A stretch of DNA of 64,000 nt from Branchiostoma floridae (GCF_000003815.2 NC_049979.1:10167505-10231504); one strand, 5' to 3'. Shown: positions 1-13,160, counted from the first letter of the stretch. Numbers and translations: made by a program. Notes: a model not told the origin generated them from the letters alone.

Positions 1-937
1 GCAGACTTGCTATCCATTGATATCGCAAAGTAGGCGACGAAAGTTGTATATGATAGGCTAGGAAGTGTAGGTTTTTAAAAAATGGCCGCTTTCTTTCCTG
101 ATCGATCCGCCATGGAGGTCGCAGACATGCCCGCGATCCCATTGGTTCCGGACCATGAAATTAAAAAAAAATTGATAAAACTAACCCATGCACACTTCAC
201 TTCCATGGGGCGGTGGTCGCCTTTCGATCCCGCAGATCCGTTTAAGTCTTCGGTAGACTGAGATAGGACGGATTGTTATCTCAACTGGAGAGTTGGGAAT
301 CAATTTTTATGTGTGACCATTCTAGAGGTAGTTTTTCGTAGCAGGCCTATAACCTCTCTGTGAAGTTTGGGGAGCCTGATGGTTACAGTGAATAAGATTT
401 AAAACGTTCATGTGTCATTTCACCAGGGCAGATCATGTTTTGTCTTAAACGGAAAATAACAACTTTCGATCGCTCATATTCCCATACTGCTGGAGGCCGC
501 TATTTGCTTATGAGCTGTTTTCAATAGACTGTTCCAAAATTGAACTTTTGGAAATTAACCCATGCGAGCATGACACTAAGTCTTCATAATGTACATTTGA
601 GGTCTTGACCCGAAACTACCTGTTTTTAACAGAGTAGATTGCAAAATTTGCATATGTATTGTCACTTGTATGTCACTTAGCGCGTGCTGACAAGCATGGC
701 CGGCGGGAGCATTTTCATCGACTACAGTTAATGTGGTGGTGTTACAAAACATTCCTAGTTATTGTTTGAGCATAGATTAATTTTACTAGCTTACCACGTG
801 TACAATTATTCTGTATTGTGATTTTTAAAGATTTGAGGCAAAGTTGGTAATATGGCTCATGTCCCCAGGGCAAACTAACGAATCTATACATCCATGTGGT
901 TTTCAAAAAATAAATGTGCGATTCCACTTCTTTCAAG

Positions 938-2526
938 GTTTACCAAGAAGTACATGATTCTGTGTGCGTGTTGGTTTGCACCTGAGAAGCCCAAAATGAC
1001 GACGTTCTTGAAACCAACAATGATGGCACTTGACAAGATCTACAGACAGGGTATGTCCTAGACTTATTTCATTTTCTTAATTACTCACTCCCCTCTTCAT
1101 TGATTTTCCATTGTCACGAAAACACAATGCTTTCAGCTCTGGAGGATATCTGTGGAGAATGTCCGTTAAGTCTGTCAGTTAAAATGATCCTGTTATGAAT
1201 AGAATGAACTCTAACCTTTATGGAAAGATTATGTAAATCGCACATATGTACTGCTATTCAAATTTCATTTCTCATTGTGCACCTGACTTTTTCAACTCAG
1301 GAATAGTGGTTAAAGTGTCACCGACCGAAACGGCTACTGTACGTGGGCTGCTGATGATGGCGGTGATGGACCTACCAGCCAAGGCCAAGGCACTGGTAAT
1401 GAAACAGTTCAATGGGATGTACGGATGTAATGAATGTGGAGATTCTGGCAAGAATCCAGACGGCTCCAACAACAGTCTTCATCGCATATGGCCCTACACC
1501 GCTGACATGACGATGAGAAGTCACCGGTCTATCATTGAGAATGTCAGGGAAACACTGAGCCGATCCAATCCGGGAAATGCTGTAAGTTGTTTATTTGCTT
1601 ACACACTGGAACACACACACGGCTTTCCTCACTATACTCAGGTGAAAATGAGTACCTAGCTTCGGCTAGGGCCGTCCCTCGGATAGGACGTTAAATGGAG
1701 GTCCCGTGTATGGGGAGAGTCACACCCTATGCACGTTAAAGAACCCCCACACGTGCGATGGTGCGGTGTGAGATGGAGCAAACCGTTCCGTCTGGATTTG
1801 GTGATTCACTTCAAATCACCCGGTTGGAGGCCTGGCGAACCTCCATACCGTATCAGCCAGCGAAAGGGTATATCACCCCGTAAGGGGCGGTATAACCCCG
1901 CCGCGTATAGACATGTGCGAACATGTGCACGTGTGTATGGCGGCTTTGAAAAGGTGTCCTTAACACCTGTTTCGCCATACCCTCCAAATGGAGAATCCTA
2001 ATAAACTAAACTAAACTAAACTAAACACACTGTCCTAAAATGTTTCTGTGGTGTATTGTTTTTGGACATGACCTTAGTGATGAGTAGAACAATCGTTAAC
2101 ATTATTCTTACAAATACGTCTGTTTTTAGTAATTATACACTATATTTACATGTATATTAAAAATTAGATGGCTGTTGTTTATTTCTTGGGTGTTGTCAGA
2201 AGCACGGATGAAAAATCTATTACTTTTCAGTAGCTTCGTTACCCCCATCGTTAGGAAAGTCGTAAATCTCGTTAGGTTACATGGCCTGTATGGTGCCATG
2301 TGTCTTTTTTCCCCTGCAGGTTATGGGCATTATGGGGGCCAGCGTGTTCCTGAGGTACCATGCTCTGGATATGTCTAATTCTTTCCCAGTGGACTGGATG
2401 CACGCTGTTCTCCTAGGGGTAGCAAAAACAATGCTGGAGCTCTGGTTTTCGCCACAGACTTACGGCGAACCATTCAACATATCTAAGTCTGTAAGTTACA
2501 CATATTTCTTCAGCATATTTCTTCAG

Positions 2527-2608
<82 letters not shown>

Positions 2609-5600
2609 TATAAGGGCTAATTTTCATAATTCCAACTGGCCTACATGCAAGGCAAACTCAAATGATATATTATTTGTTGAATAAACCTACTGATAGAAAT
2701 GGAACAATATCCAGAAGAGTCAAAGGCACTGCCCAGCAACTCACTCCCCTAATCTCAGCGAAGGCAGATGAAAAAGGGTTCATGTAGTACGGTCAATAGT
2801 ATGACATCGTTTTTTTTCTTTTGCAGATACCTGATCTGAATAAGCAGCTGCTTGCCCTGAAGGTACCTGACTGTATCTCTCACCGACCGAGAAGTATCAC
2901 AGAAAAACATCACTGGAAAGGTATGGCGCATTGCTTTTGGATATGTAGGTAATATCACAAGTATAGAATTTATATCCGATAATACACTACTATTATTATC
3001 TGCTCCAAGGATGAAAGTTTATGCTAAACCTAAGTACTTCGAAGCGCACTAGCTTAAGGCCCCTTTACATGAGCATCGGAACGCCGTCTGAATAAAATTC
3101 TATGTAGAACCTTTGTTTATTCCTGGGAATTCGTGACGTATTCTAAAAATTCTCACTGCATTCCATAGATTTTTGCCTATTCTATAGTCGTCCCGAATGT
3201 TTTTGTTAGGCTCAAAACTTTCGAGGTGCATTTGAAGTGGAGAAAATATCGAATGGCATTCAAAGTGTATTCTATTTATTCTAATTGCAGTACGACCGAA
3301 TTCTTAATAATTCCAACATTATTCGATACATTCTGATGCATAAACGTCCGGCCACAAGAATGAACACAAATAACTGGATTACAGTGAGAATTTCTAGAAT
3401 GTACTACGCATACCCAGGAATACAGAATAATTTTAATTCAGACCGCATTCCGGCTCTGGTGTGATGAGGTATAAGGTCCATTTCCCTACCAAATGTGGCG
3501 TGAACCAAGGACGTTCTATCAGATAGAACGTCCTTGCGTGAACTTTGCAATTTCTTCATTCCGACTGGTTCTACTTGATTCCTGCTGATTCGGTTTCAGT
3601 GTTAAGTACATCTTCCCACGAATCATAGCCATTCCAGCAAAACGTCACTGGTACTCCTATGGGCATGAGAGATGTGTTCCAAGTGACAACATGTGTTTAC
3701 AAGTCATAGCAGAAACATAACAATGCATACAAACAACTTTATTAGCGCTTCCATCCCTATTTACTGAAATAGACCTGTTGTTCTTTTTATTTAGCCAGTG
3801 AATTCCGATCATGGCTTCTGTATTACTCCATGCCTCTTCTGCACGATGTCCTGCCAGCTGAGTACGTCGCCCACTACTTCCTGCTGGTGAGTGCCATTTG
3901 GACACTGGCCAGCGATGATATCACGACAGCTGACCTGACGACAGCAGGGTTGCGATTGGATGCATTCTGCAAGTCATTTGAGGAACTCTATGGTACTTTG
4001 TTTATTTTGTTTATTTATTCATTAAGATTTTCCAAAGTATAGTGGAAGGTACGGCGGAACAGGAGTTTGCATTATTGTGTTCATAATCATCAGCAGGATA
4101 TTGTTGAAAAAAAACACACACCGAGGCGGTCTTTCACAGTACATTGTATACCCAAATATTGTTTAACCCCATGTTGACATTTGATTGTTAGGACGTACAC
4201 ATATACACCCTCGCCTCTCCCAGTACAAGCAACAATTAGACGACCGATGCCTGTACCGTAGCACTTTCAAGATGGGGGTGTCGTTCTTTTACTCTTCATT
4301 TACTTCAAAATAGTACAAAAAATCGCCATGCCAACGGTACCATCCGTGTAGTAGTTCGCTCCTCTGTTCGTTTCCGCTACCCATCTGGAGACCTGCGAAT
4401 TCAAACGGTTACGTCAATTATTGAGCGAATTAGGGAATAGCTTCCAGAGCGCTAGTTCGATGACACCAGGCCCTCCTTCGAGGAGATAATAACCACCCAC
4501 AGCAAGAAAAAAAAAATTATAACCTGCTGTCAGACTTTTTTTTTATTTTTTCACCACTGACCTCTGGTTATTTTTCGTTTGAACAGGAGAGCGTCGGCAG
4601 ACAATGAACATCCACAAACTCCGGCACCTCCAGATGTATGTGGAAATGTATGGGCCTGTATGGACCACAAGCCTGTTTGGATTTGAATCGATGAATGGTT
4701 TGTTTGTTTGTTTTTTCACCAACGAAAGTATCGGCCTAATGACGATTTTCAGTGTGCCCTGAGGGAAAACCAAGACAAAAGTCGTTACATCAACAAAATC
4801 AAAGATAAAAAAGATGACAATAGACAAATTACAAATGGATACAAAACCATTGCAACTTGAATATCATATAGATAATTCATAATATAACATGAGTGGTGAA
4901 GCAATTATATAGCATTGCCATGTTATGATATAGAGCATATCAATGTGAGTAAAGTACTCTGAAAATTGCTGGAGTTCTGACTGCTGTCAGACGATGCCAC
5001 CACAGAGGATAAAAAGACTCGCCGTCTGTAGTCTAGCTTAGCCTTGTGCCCTGAGGCGGGTAATGGGTGTGTACATGCATAGTTGGGTCAAACCTAGTAG
5101 ACTAGATTCAGTTAGGCTTATCTTGTCAATTTTAGCTAATGGCAGCTATCCTACTGTGTTTATAAGCCTAGACTATCCCGACCTGTTCTGTTTTTTTTAG
5201 TTTGTCAAAGTATCCCCTTCCCTCTGTGTCTACAGGTCACCTGAAGCGGATGGTGCATGGTACACGCTTCATCGTCACTCAGGTAACTGTAACGGCATTC
5301 ATGTTCGAAATAATTCGATTTCGCGGTGGTTTAACAAGTTGATGTTTCCTTGGTCTAATCATTTTATTGTTTATCCAAAACTTTTCTGCTGTTCAAAGTT
5401 ACAGGCAACTGGGTACGGTGTACTTGTTCGGTGTTCCTTTTATTTCTTATTTACCATCATGGTTGTTTCTGGGTGTACAATTATCACAGGAAACATATCC
5501 GTCTTGTTCATTCTTTTTAGATCACGTTCACGAAATCCATGAGCTGGGGGCTACAGCGAGTGGCAGCAGCCATGGAAAATATCCATGAGCGAAAGGGAGT

Positions 5601-6552
5601 TGTCAAGTTGGCCCAACGACTTACCAGTGTTGCTGAAAGGTGGGTTAAGCACGTTTAAAGAGCATATACATGTATCCGTCTTGACGTGTGCTCGGGACAA
5701 AAAGACTAATGTTGGTTGACGACGGGTCCAGAAACTCCCCGCACAGTGCACAGTGCTGGGACTACGCCAAAATTGTCAACAAAATGGCAAACACACACCT
5801 TGCTGTCAAGTATCGGGAGACCATTTAAATCACTTGCTCTCTTCTTAGATTACATTTGGCTTTTGCAAAGGTACTATGCAATCCAAAGGCCACATAAGAA
5901 CGAGCCAAGACTGGGCATCTGCTATAAGATTAATACCGTGTAAAAGAAATTATAACAGGTTAAACGTACATTATGATATGTTGTCTGCGGATGCTTTACT
6001 TTGGTTTTGTATCTGTCTTCAAAATCTAGACCTAACTCGACGAGACTGTGCAGTGGCTTGTATCTCCTTGGAAACCCGATTGACAGGCACGTACACGAGG
6101 AGCACCTGGAGGCCGTACGAACAGCAGTAGGCCATGTGGACAACACCATCAAGTACCCCTACTTCCATCGTATAGAACTCAACGGTCAAGCCATATACAG
6201 CCGGGAATATGGCAGGGAGAAGACAAGAAACAGCAGGACAGTGGAGTTCGAGGTGGATGGAGCCGTCCACTTTGGCGAAGTTGTCACTTTCTGCAATATT
6301 GGTACCACTCATCTGGCGGTGTTGCAAGATCTCTTGCCGATAGCAACCCCCCTCATCGACTGTTCCGTTGTGCAGAACTTAACCATTAAAGTCGCATTGC
6401 AGAGACCCCTAAGTGAAAAGGTGTTCGAGGTGAGGCGAGGAGATACGTATAGGGCAGTTCCTATCACGTCTCTAAGACGGAAATGTGTCTTTATGTCCAC
6501 AGGGGTACGAACGTACATAGGGAGATTCCCAAATGTAGTAGAGAAAGACTAG
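938..6552 (+). CDS. TNP2/Transposase_21-like (EnSpm/CACTA-type) transposase gene, 5' end not found
   Basis: Nine exons join in one frame with GT-AG borders: 938-1050, 1301-1581, 2320-2490, 2827-2920, 3795-3992, 4587-4697, 5236-5282, 5521-5639 and 6030-6552. They give about 551 residues ending at a TAG at 6550-6552. Family hallmarks visible in order are the ACWFAPEKPKMTTFLKP segment, a MKQFNGMYGCNECGDSG zinc-knuckle-like motif, the PVDWMHAVLLGVAK block holding a likely catalytic Asp, the LPAEYVAHYFLLVSAIWTL block, and MYGPVWTTSLFGFESMNGHL followed by the KRMVHGT motif. The family cuts and pastes CACTA/EnSpm DNA elements in the nucleus. No stop or frameshift interrupts these exons, so it is either a young element or a host-retained gene. 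The N-terminal exons are either left of 938 or unrecognised. I saw no terminal inverted repeats that would delimit an element. The family call is from remembered motifs. Confidence 0.8.
1640..2026 (+). mobile_element. SINE-like retroposon in a transposase-gene intron
   Basis: This insert lies in the intron after the 1301-1581 exon. It carries GCACGTTAAAGAACCC at about 1732, a core shared in near-identical form (GCACGTAAAAGAACCC) with the element at 36412-36803. It ends in a short tandem tail of TAAAC units (about 2001-2026), as expected for a retroposed element. A self-complementary stretch around TAGCTTCGGCTA lies near its start. I did not find a clear pol III A box, so the 5' part may be truncated or diverged. 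The left boundary is approximate. Confidence 0.55.
2527..2607. repeat. (TA)n then (GT)n microsatellite
   Basis: About 20 bases of alternating TA run directly into about 60 bases of GT/TG dinucleotide repeat. It lies in the intron that follows the transposase exon ending at 2490. Confidence 0.95.
3058..3480. mobile_element. Fold-back/MITE-like element with long imperfect inverted arms
   Basis: The left part (about 3058-3170) and the reverse complement of the right part (about 3370-3480) align over roughly 100 bases. Shared pieces include ATTCCTGGG, AAATTCTCACTG, and a GTCTGAATAAAATT / GTCTGAATTAAAATT pair. It lies in the transposase-gene intron between exons 2827-2920 and 3795-3992. No coding sequence is seen inside, so this looks like a non-autonomous DNA element. 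Ends are approximate. Confidence 0.6.
3506..3536. repeat. Perfect 31-bp palindrome
   Basis: Two 15-base arms (CAAGGACGTTCTATC and its exact reverse complement) flank a single central A. It sits just right of the fold-back element at 3058-3480 and could be its terminus or an independent hairpin. Confidence 0.9.
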
Positions 6553-8083
6553 CGTGTAGATTATGCTTTAACGTCTGAACACGGCAAAATGTTTTATATG
6601 CCATTTCCCGTAAACGTCGCATCGGTAGAGCAACATTGTGACCGAGAAAACTGTGTGACAAAACTAACGATGTAAGTACGTCGCAATAATGCGGGAATGA
6701 GTTTTGCTTTAGGCACCTGGTGCGGGCAACAAAGCGGAATAAGGATCGGTGTGAATTCGGTCTGTAAAACCTCTGCCGTGCATGTTGCCGAAATGTTGTT
6801 GCTATTGTGTTTCTAGTAAGATTTTTTTACATATATGTACATTACTATTTCTCAGTATGCCAGTTACAAATGTACAAACTTCTAGTTATTCTGTAAATAA
6901 TGTGATGTGACATGCTGGTAATTCAGGACACAGCATATACCATGTGCAAACCAACTGTCATAACGGGAACCTGGCATATGAAAGAGAATGTATAATATTG
7001 AAGACTGTAACGATCGCAGAGTTGTTATTGTATTAAAACACTGACAATATAACGATATATGTACCAAGCATCTGTAAACCCAAGACTCTGCGTGATTTTG
7101 TTGTATACTGTTCTATTTATAGAAAGTACCATCAAAGTGTAGCGTTACTGGTGAAGAATTGCCGCCGCTGGCATTTTCCCGCATACACGCGGGCTACGTA
7201 CATATCTCGATATTTTTTTGTTTTTGTTTTTAATTGTCACCTCCGAGAAATGAGGGTCAACTCCTGATACATGTTTTGAAATTGTCCGAGGGTTGAGTGT
7301 TCGCAGCTGGATCCGACGATCGGTTCGGTAATGCAGCTGGTTCTTTCGTTTTCATCGTAACTTTCTTTATGGGCAATGTATATCTCAGAAATCACCCCTA
7401 TTTTCGTGGAATGTGGAACAGTTGGTGATTTTTGTGAGTCGGCGCTGACTAAAATTCTCCAATCAGATGAGGGCTTTGTCTGTCAGCAAAAACTTCATGA
7501 CCAGCAGAGGTGGCGTGAACAACTGTTACTGATCTAACCGTATGTACCTCAAAGCAGATGTTTAGTATGGGTGCTTATCAAGTGTAAATCGACAAACCTT
7601 TCACAACTATTTGGTGGCTAACATGAAGCCAAATATTTAAGTTATAAACTTATATGTGCACGGTTGTAGTAAAGGAAGTAATGGAATGACTGTAATGCAA
7701 TGGTTTTGAAAACTTTTACTAACGGGTCAAGATATCGTTCGGAATCATATTTCATCGCCATGTATTTCCAAACAGACGTTTGGAGTGGGGATTTCCAAGC
7801 AGATGTTTGGGCTAAGCGTTTAACAACAGTACATCAAGGTATGTTTTATAACCATTTTGGTACAAACATGAAACCATAGTGTACATAAAGCAACGTTACA
7901 AAATTTACGACTATAGTAAAAGAATGGGGGTGGGCTTGTTGTATTCTACAGACGGACAAGAGGATGATCCGACACAGGGAAGGGAAGGGGCCAAGGGCGA
8001 TACGGACTACACCATGTTGACTTTTATTTATATCATGCCAACCCGAGGAATATAAAGTGTATCGCAAAAGAAAAAGATATGAG
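6553..8083. other. Non-coding stretch after the transposase gene
   Basis: I can support no gene here. Around 7546-7815 there are several degenerate copies of the CAAGCAGATGTTTGG-type terminus that bounds MITE family A elsewhere in the window (TCAAAGCAGATG at 7550, CCAAACAGACGTTTGG at about 7770, CCAAGCAGATGTTTGG at about 7796). A decayed MITE cluster is the best reading. Confidence 0.5.
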
Positions 8084-11000
8084 TGTTTGAGATCTAACCC
8101 TAACCCTAACAACCCATAGCTGCCTAGGTTTAGGGTGTGTTCAAGTACGCGTGTTCAAGTAGGTCAGCCTCTGTATCGTTGGAAAGGTTTTTTGGAACGT
8201 AGCTGAAATCGCCAGATATGAGTGTTTGAGATCTAACCAAAACCCTAACCCTAACCCAAACCCTAGCTAACGACATTTCTATTAAGACATCCTATTAGGT
8301 AATTTGGTAAAAGGGGGTTAAATGAAGTAAATCTGATTGCCTCAATCAAATATGATATGATATGCCTCTCTTCTATCTGTACCTGTTCATCTGTTGGTTC
8401 TGTTATAGGACATAGGGTTAGGGTATAAGTTGTGTTGTAGTGGGTCAACATTGGTATGATTGGAAAGGTCTTTTGATACATAGTTGGAATATGAAAATTG
8501 TTTTTCAATATCGTCATTACGACGCGAAATATGAGTGTTTTTGATCTAACCCTAACCCTAGCATTAACGCTAACCCTAACATTAGCGGCCTAGGGTTAGG
8601 GTATAAGTCGTGTTGTAGAGGGTCAACATTGGTATGATCGGAAAGATCTAGACTGGTACATAGTTGGAATATGAAAATTGTTTTTCAATATCGTCATTAC
8701 GACGCGAAATATGAGTGTTTTTGATCTAACCCTAACCCTAGCATTAACGCTAACCCTAACCTTAGCGGCCTAGGGTTAGGGTATAAGTCGTGTTGTAGAG
8801 AGTCAACATTGGTATGATCGGAAAGGTCTTTTGTACATAGTGGAATATGAAAATTGTTTTTCAATATCGTCATTACGACGCGAAATATGAGTGTTTTTGA
8901 TCTAACCCTAACCCTAGCATTAACGCTAACCGTAACCTTAGCGGCCTAGGGTTAGGGTATAAGTCGTGTTGTAGAGGGTCAACATTGGTATGATCGGAAA
9001 GGTCTTTTGGTACATAGTTGGAATATGAAAATTGTTTTTCAATATCGTCATTACGACGCGAAATATGAGTGTTTTTAATCTAACCCTAACCCTAGCATTA
9101 ACGCTAACCCTAACCTTAGCGGCCTAGGGTTAGGGTATAAGACGTGTTGTAGAGGGTCAACATTGGTATGATCGGAAAGGTCTTTTGGTACATAGTTGGA
9201 ATATGAGAATTGTTTTTCAATATCGTCATTACGACGCGAAATATGAGTGTTTTTGATCTAACCCTAACCCTAGCATTAACGCTAACCCTAACCTTAGCGG
9301 CCTAGGGTTAGGGTATAAGTCGTGTTGTAGAGGGTCAACATTGGTATGATCGGAAAGATCTAGACTGGTACATAGTTGGAATATGAAAGTTGTTTTTCAA
9401 TATCGTCATTACGACGCGAAATATGAGTGTTTTTGATCTAACCCTAACCCTAGCATTAACGCTAACCCTAACCTTAGCGGCCTAGGGTTAGGGTATAAGA
9501 CGTGTTGTAGAGAGTCAACATTGGTATGATCGGAAAGATCTAGACTGGTACATAGTTGGAATATGAAAATTGTTTTTCAATATCGTCATTACGACGCGAA
9601 ATATGAGTGTTTTTGATCTAACCAAAGCCCTAGCCCTAGCCCTTATCATTAACGCTAACACTATCCTTAGCGGCCTAGGGTTAGGGTTTAAGACGTGTTG
9701 TAGAGGGTCAACATTGGTATCATCGGAAAGGTCTTTTGGTACATAGTTGGAATATGAGAATTGTTTTTCAATATCGTCATTACGACGCGAAATATGAGTG
9801 TTTTTGATCTAACCCTAACCCTAGCATTAACGCTAACCCTAACCTTAGCGGCCTAGGGTTAGGGTATAAGACGTGTTGTAGAGGGTCAACATTGGTATGA
9901 TCGGAAAGGTCTTTTTGTACATAGTTGGAATATGAGAATTGTTTTTCAATATCGTCATTACGACGCGAAATATGAGTGTTTTTGATCTAACCCTAACCCT
10001 AGCATTAACGCTAACCGTAACCTTAGCGGCCTAGGGTTAGGGTATAAGTCGTGTTGTAGTGGGTCAACATTGGTATGATCGGAAAGGTCTTTTGGTACAT
10101 AGTTGGAATATGAAAATTGTTTTTCAATATCGTCATTACGACGCGAAATATGAGTGTTTTTGATCTAACCCTAACCCTAGCATTAACGCTAACCCTAACA
10201 TTAGCGGCCTAGGGTTAGGGTATAAGTCGTGTTGTAGAGGGTCAACATTGGTATGATCGGAAAGATCTAGACTGGTACATAGTTGGAATATGAGAATTGT
10301 TTTTCAATATCGTCATTACGACGCGAAATATGAGTGTTTTTGATCTAACCCTAACCCTAGCATTAACGCTAACCCTAACCTTAGCGGCCTAGGGTTAGGG
10401 TATAAGACGTGTTGTAGAGGGTCAACATTGGTATGATCGGAAAGGTCTTTTGGTACATAGTTGGAATATGAAAATTGTTTTTCAATATCGTCATTACGAC
10501 GCGAAATATGAGTGTTTTTGATCTAACCCTAACCCTAGCATTAACGCTAACCGTAACCTTAGCGGCCTAGGGTTAGGGTATAAGTCGTGTTGTAGAGGGT
10601 CAACATTGGTATGATCGGAAAGGTCTTTTGGTACATAGTTGGAATATGAAAATTGTTTTTCAATATCGTCATTACNNNNNNNNNNNNNNNNNNNNNNNNN
10701 NNNNNNNNNNNNNNNNNNNNNNNNNNNNNNNNNNNNNNNNNNNNNNNNNNNNNNNNNNNNNNNNNNNNNNNNNNNGCCTAGGGTTAAGGTATAAATCGTG
10801 TTGTAGAGCGTCAACATTGGTATGATCGGAAAGATCTAGACTGGTACATAGTTGGAATATGAAAATTGTTTTTCAATATCGTCATTACGACGCGAAATAT
10901 GAGTGTTTTTGATCTAACCAAAGCCTTAGCCCTAGCCCTTATCATTAACGCTAACACTATCCTTAGCGGCCTAGGGTTAGGGTTTAAGACGTGTTGTAGA

Positions 11001-12110
11001 GGGTCAACATTGGTATGATCGGAAAGGTCTTTTGGTACATAGTTGGAATATGAGAATTGTTTTTCAATATCGTCATTACGACGCGAAATATGAGTGTTTT
11101 TGATCTAACCCTAACCCTAGCATTAACGCTAACCCTAACCTTAGCGGCCTAGGGTTAGGGTATAAGTCGTGTTGTAGAGGGTCAACATTGGTATGATCGG
11201 AAAGGTCTTTTTGTACATAGTTGGAATATGAGAATTGTTTTTCAATATCGTCATTACGACGCGAAATATGAGTGTTTTTGATCTAACCCTAACCCTAGCA
11301 TTAACGCTAACCCTAACCTTAGCGGCCTAGGGTTAGGGTATAAGTCGTGTTGTAGTGGGTCAACATTGGTATGATCGGAAAGGTCTTTTGGTACATAGTT
11401 GGAATATGAAAATTGTTTTTCAATATCGTCATTACGACGCGAAATATGAGTGTTTTTGATCTAACCCTAACCCTAGCATTAACGCTAACCCTAACATTAG
11501 CGGCCTAGGGTTAGGGTATAAGTCGTGTTGTAGAGGGTCAACATTGGTATGATCGGAAAGATCTAGACTGGTACATAGTTGGAATATGAAAATTGTTTTT
11601 CAATATCGTCATTACGACGCGAAATATGAGTGTTTTTGATCTAACCCTAACCCTAGCATTAACGCTAACCCTAACCTTAGCGGCCTAGGGTTAGGGTATA
11701 AGACGTGTTGTAGAGGGTCAACATTGGTATGATCGGAAAGGTCTTTTGGTACATAGTTGGAATATGAGAATTGTTTTTCAATATCGTCATTACGACGCGA
11801 AATATGAGTGTTTTTGATCTAACCCCAACCCTAGCATTAACGCTAACCCTAACCTTAGCGGCCTAGGGTTAGGGTATAAGTCGTGTTGTAGTGGGTCAAC
11901 ATTGGTATGATTGGAAAGGTCTTTTGGTACGTGGTTTAAATATGAATCCTATTTTTAAATGTTGTGCTTATTATTAATACTGAAATATGATCTAACCCTT
12001 AACGTTAGGGTATAAGGCGCGTTTTAGAATGACAACTATGGTATCATTGGAAATGTCTTTTGGTACTTGGAATATGAAAACAGTTTTCAACTGTCGTGCT
12101 TAGGGTCTCG
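8084..12110. repeat. Satellite array of ~180-bp monomers with telomere-like hexamers
   Basis: Clear monomers run from about 8350 to 11935, with degenerate versions on both flanks. Successive GATCTAACCCTAACCCTAGC anchors fall at 8543, 8723, 8899, 9078 and so on, giving a period of about 176-190 bases and roughly 20 monomers. Each monomer holds two to four TAACCC-type hexamers, then AGCGGCCTAGGGTTAGGG, so C-rich and G-rich telomere-like motifs face each other in one unit. The remainder is a non-telomeric body (for example AACATTGGTATGATCGGAAA and CAATATCGTCATTACGACGC). Two main variants exist: GAAAGGTCTTTTGGTAC and GAAAGATCTAGACTGGTAC. The array contains an assembly gap, so its true length is unknown. 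Confidence 0.95.
10676..10775. other. Assembly gap of 100 N inside the satellite
   Basis: Exactly 100 N lie inside the tandem array. The length is probably a placeholder, and reading frames drawn through it are meaningless. Confidence 0.99.
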
Positions 12111-13160
12111 TTCCTGTATTACTCCGCGGGTGGGCATTCAAACGTATTCCCTCCGAAATATGAATGGGGCCCCAAAATCGTCTGTTTATGTAGATGATAA
12201 AATGCCTTTTATCGCTCCCATGTCATATCGAAGGATTTGAGATGAAAGGTTGTGTATTTCTGACAGGATCGGGTGGAAAAGTTTCGGCATTCGGGCGATT
12301 CTCGGACGTGTACGTTTGTTTGACCTGAGTAATGCGGTAAGCGGGTCACTGAAGGAAAGCCCCACTTTCTGGGTAGTATTTCTGTGCAGTTATAGATATT
12401 ATAAAAATCGATCCATCGGTCAGATTTTGAGGGTATTTTTTTGATTGATTACTGGATAAGTGCTCTTGTAATAGAAATTAAAATATCTCCAGCAGAACTT
12501 TTCTTTATTGGATTTTTGCCCATTAAAGTTGCATAATAATACGTTGTTTTAAATGAGACAGCAAAAGTCCGGAATGAGACCTTAGGTAGCGTCAAATATG
12601 ACTGTTAGATTCCAACCCTTACCCAACTCTACGGATAAGAATCTAGCAGGGAACAACCGGCAGACCTACCCAGGTTCACAAGGGACCTTTTTAAGACTTA
12701 AGACTGACTCGTAAAGACTGACAGCCGGTGACCTGCAGTAGGCTAGTAGACCAGACCTTTATAAATTGACCGTGCTTCTCCTGCCTAAAATCTATTACCT
12801 TCTTAAATGTAGTTTTTCTCCCACAATTCTACAGTGCTATGCTACTTATGACTTCCAGAATTCGCCGTTCGTTTGACTCCACCCACGGAGTTTGCTTGCA
12901 AACACGCCTGTTTAGAGAGTCGTGTTTTGAATGCAATTTATGCGTTGATCTAATGATACACAGAAAAATAAGTACAAGTGTGCAAGTAAAACGGTCAAAC
13001 AGCCTGTTACCCCTTAAAAAACAGAGAAGGCCATTACAGCCAGTTCAGAATGGTAATACAGTGCAGGGAATAAGGATGACCTGTCATTTTATACGTAACT
13101 TTTGAGCTTTTTCGGAGTGGAAATTGTTTCAGTGGAGTCAAATGAATATCAAAGGTATAG
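12111..13160. other. Non-coding stretch
   Basis: No gene, RNA or clear repeat is supported here. Short open frames (for example 12839-13105 on the + strand) have no recognisable motif and no conserved context. Confidence 0.4.

Noticed and set aside
10494-10825. Open frames crossing the 10676 gap
   Set aside because: They run through 100 N in a satellite; not real.
8350-11935. A true chromosome end
   Set aside because: Hexamers are few per unit, face both ways and are embedded in a 180-bp satellite with unique DNA on both sides.
8350-11935. CRISPR array
   Set aside because: Monomers are nearly identical throughout, with no unique spacers, and the DNA is from an animal.
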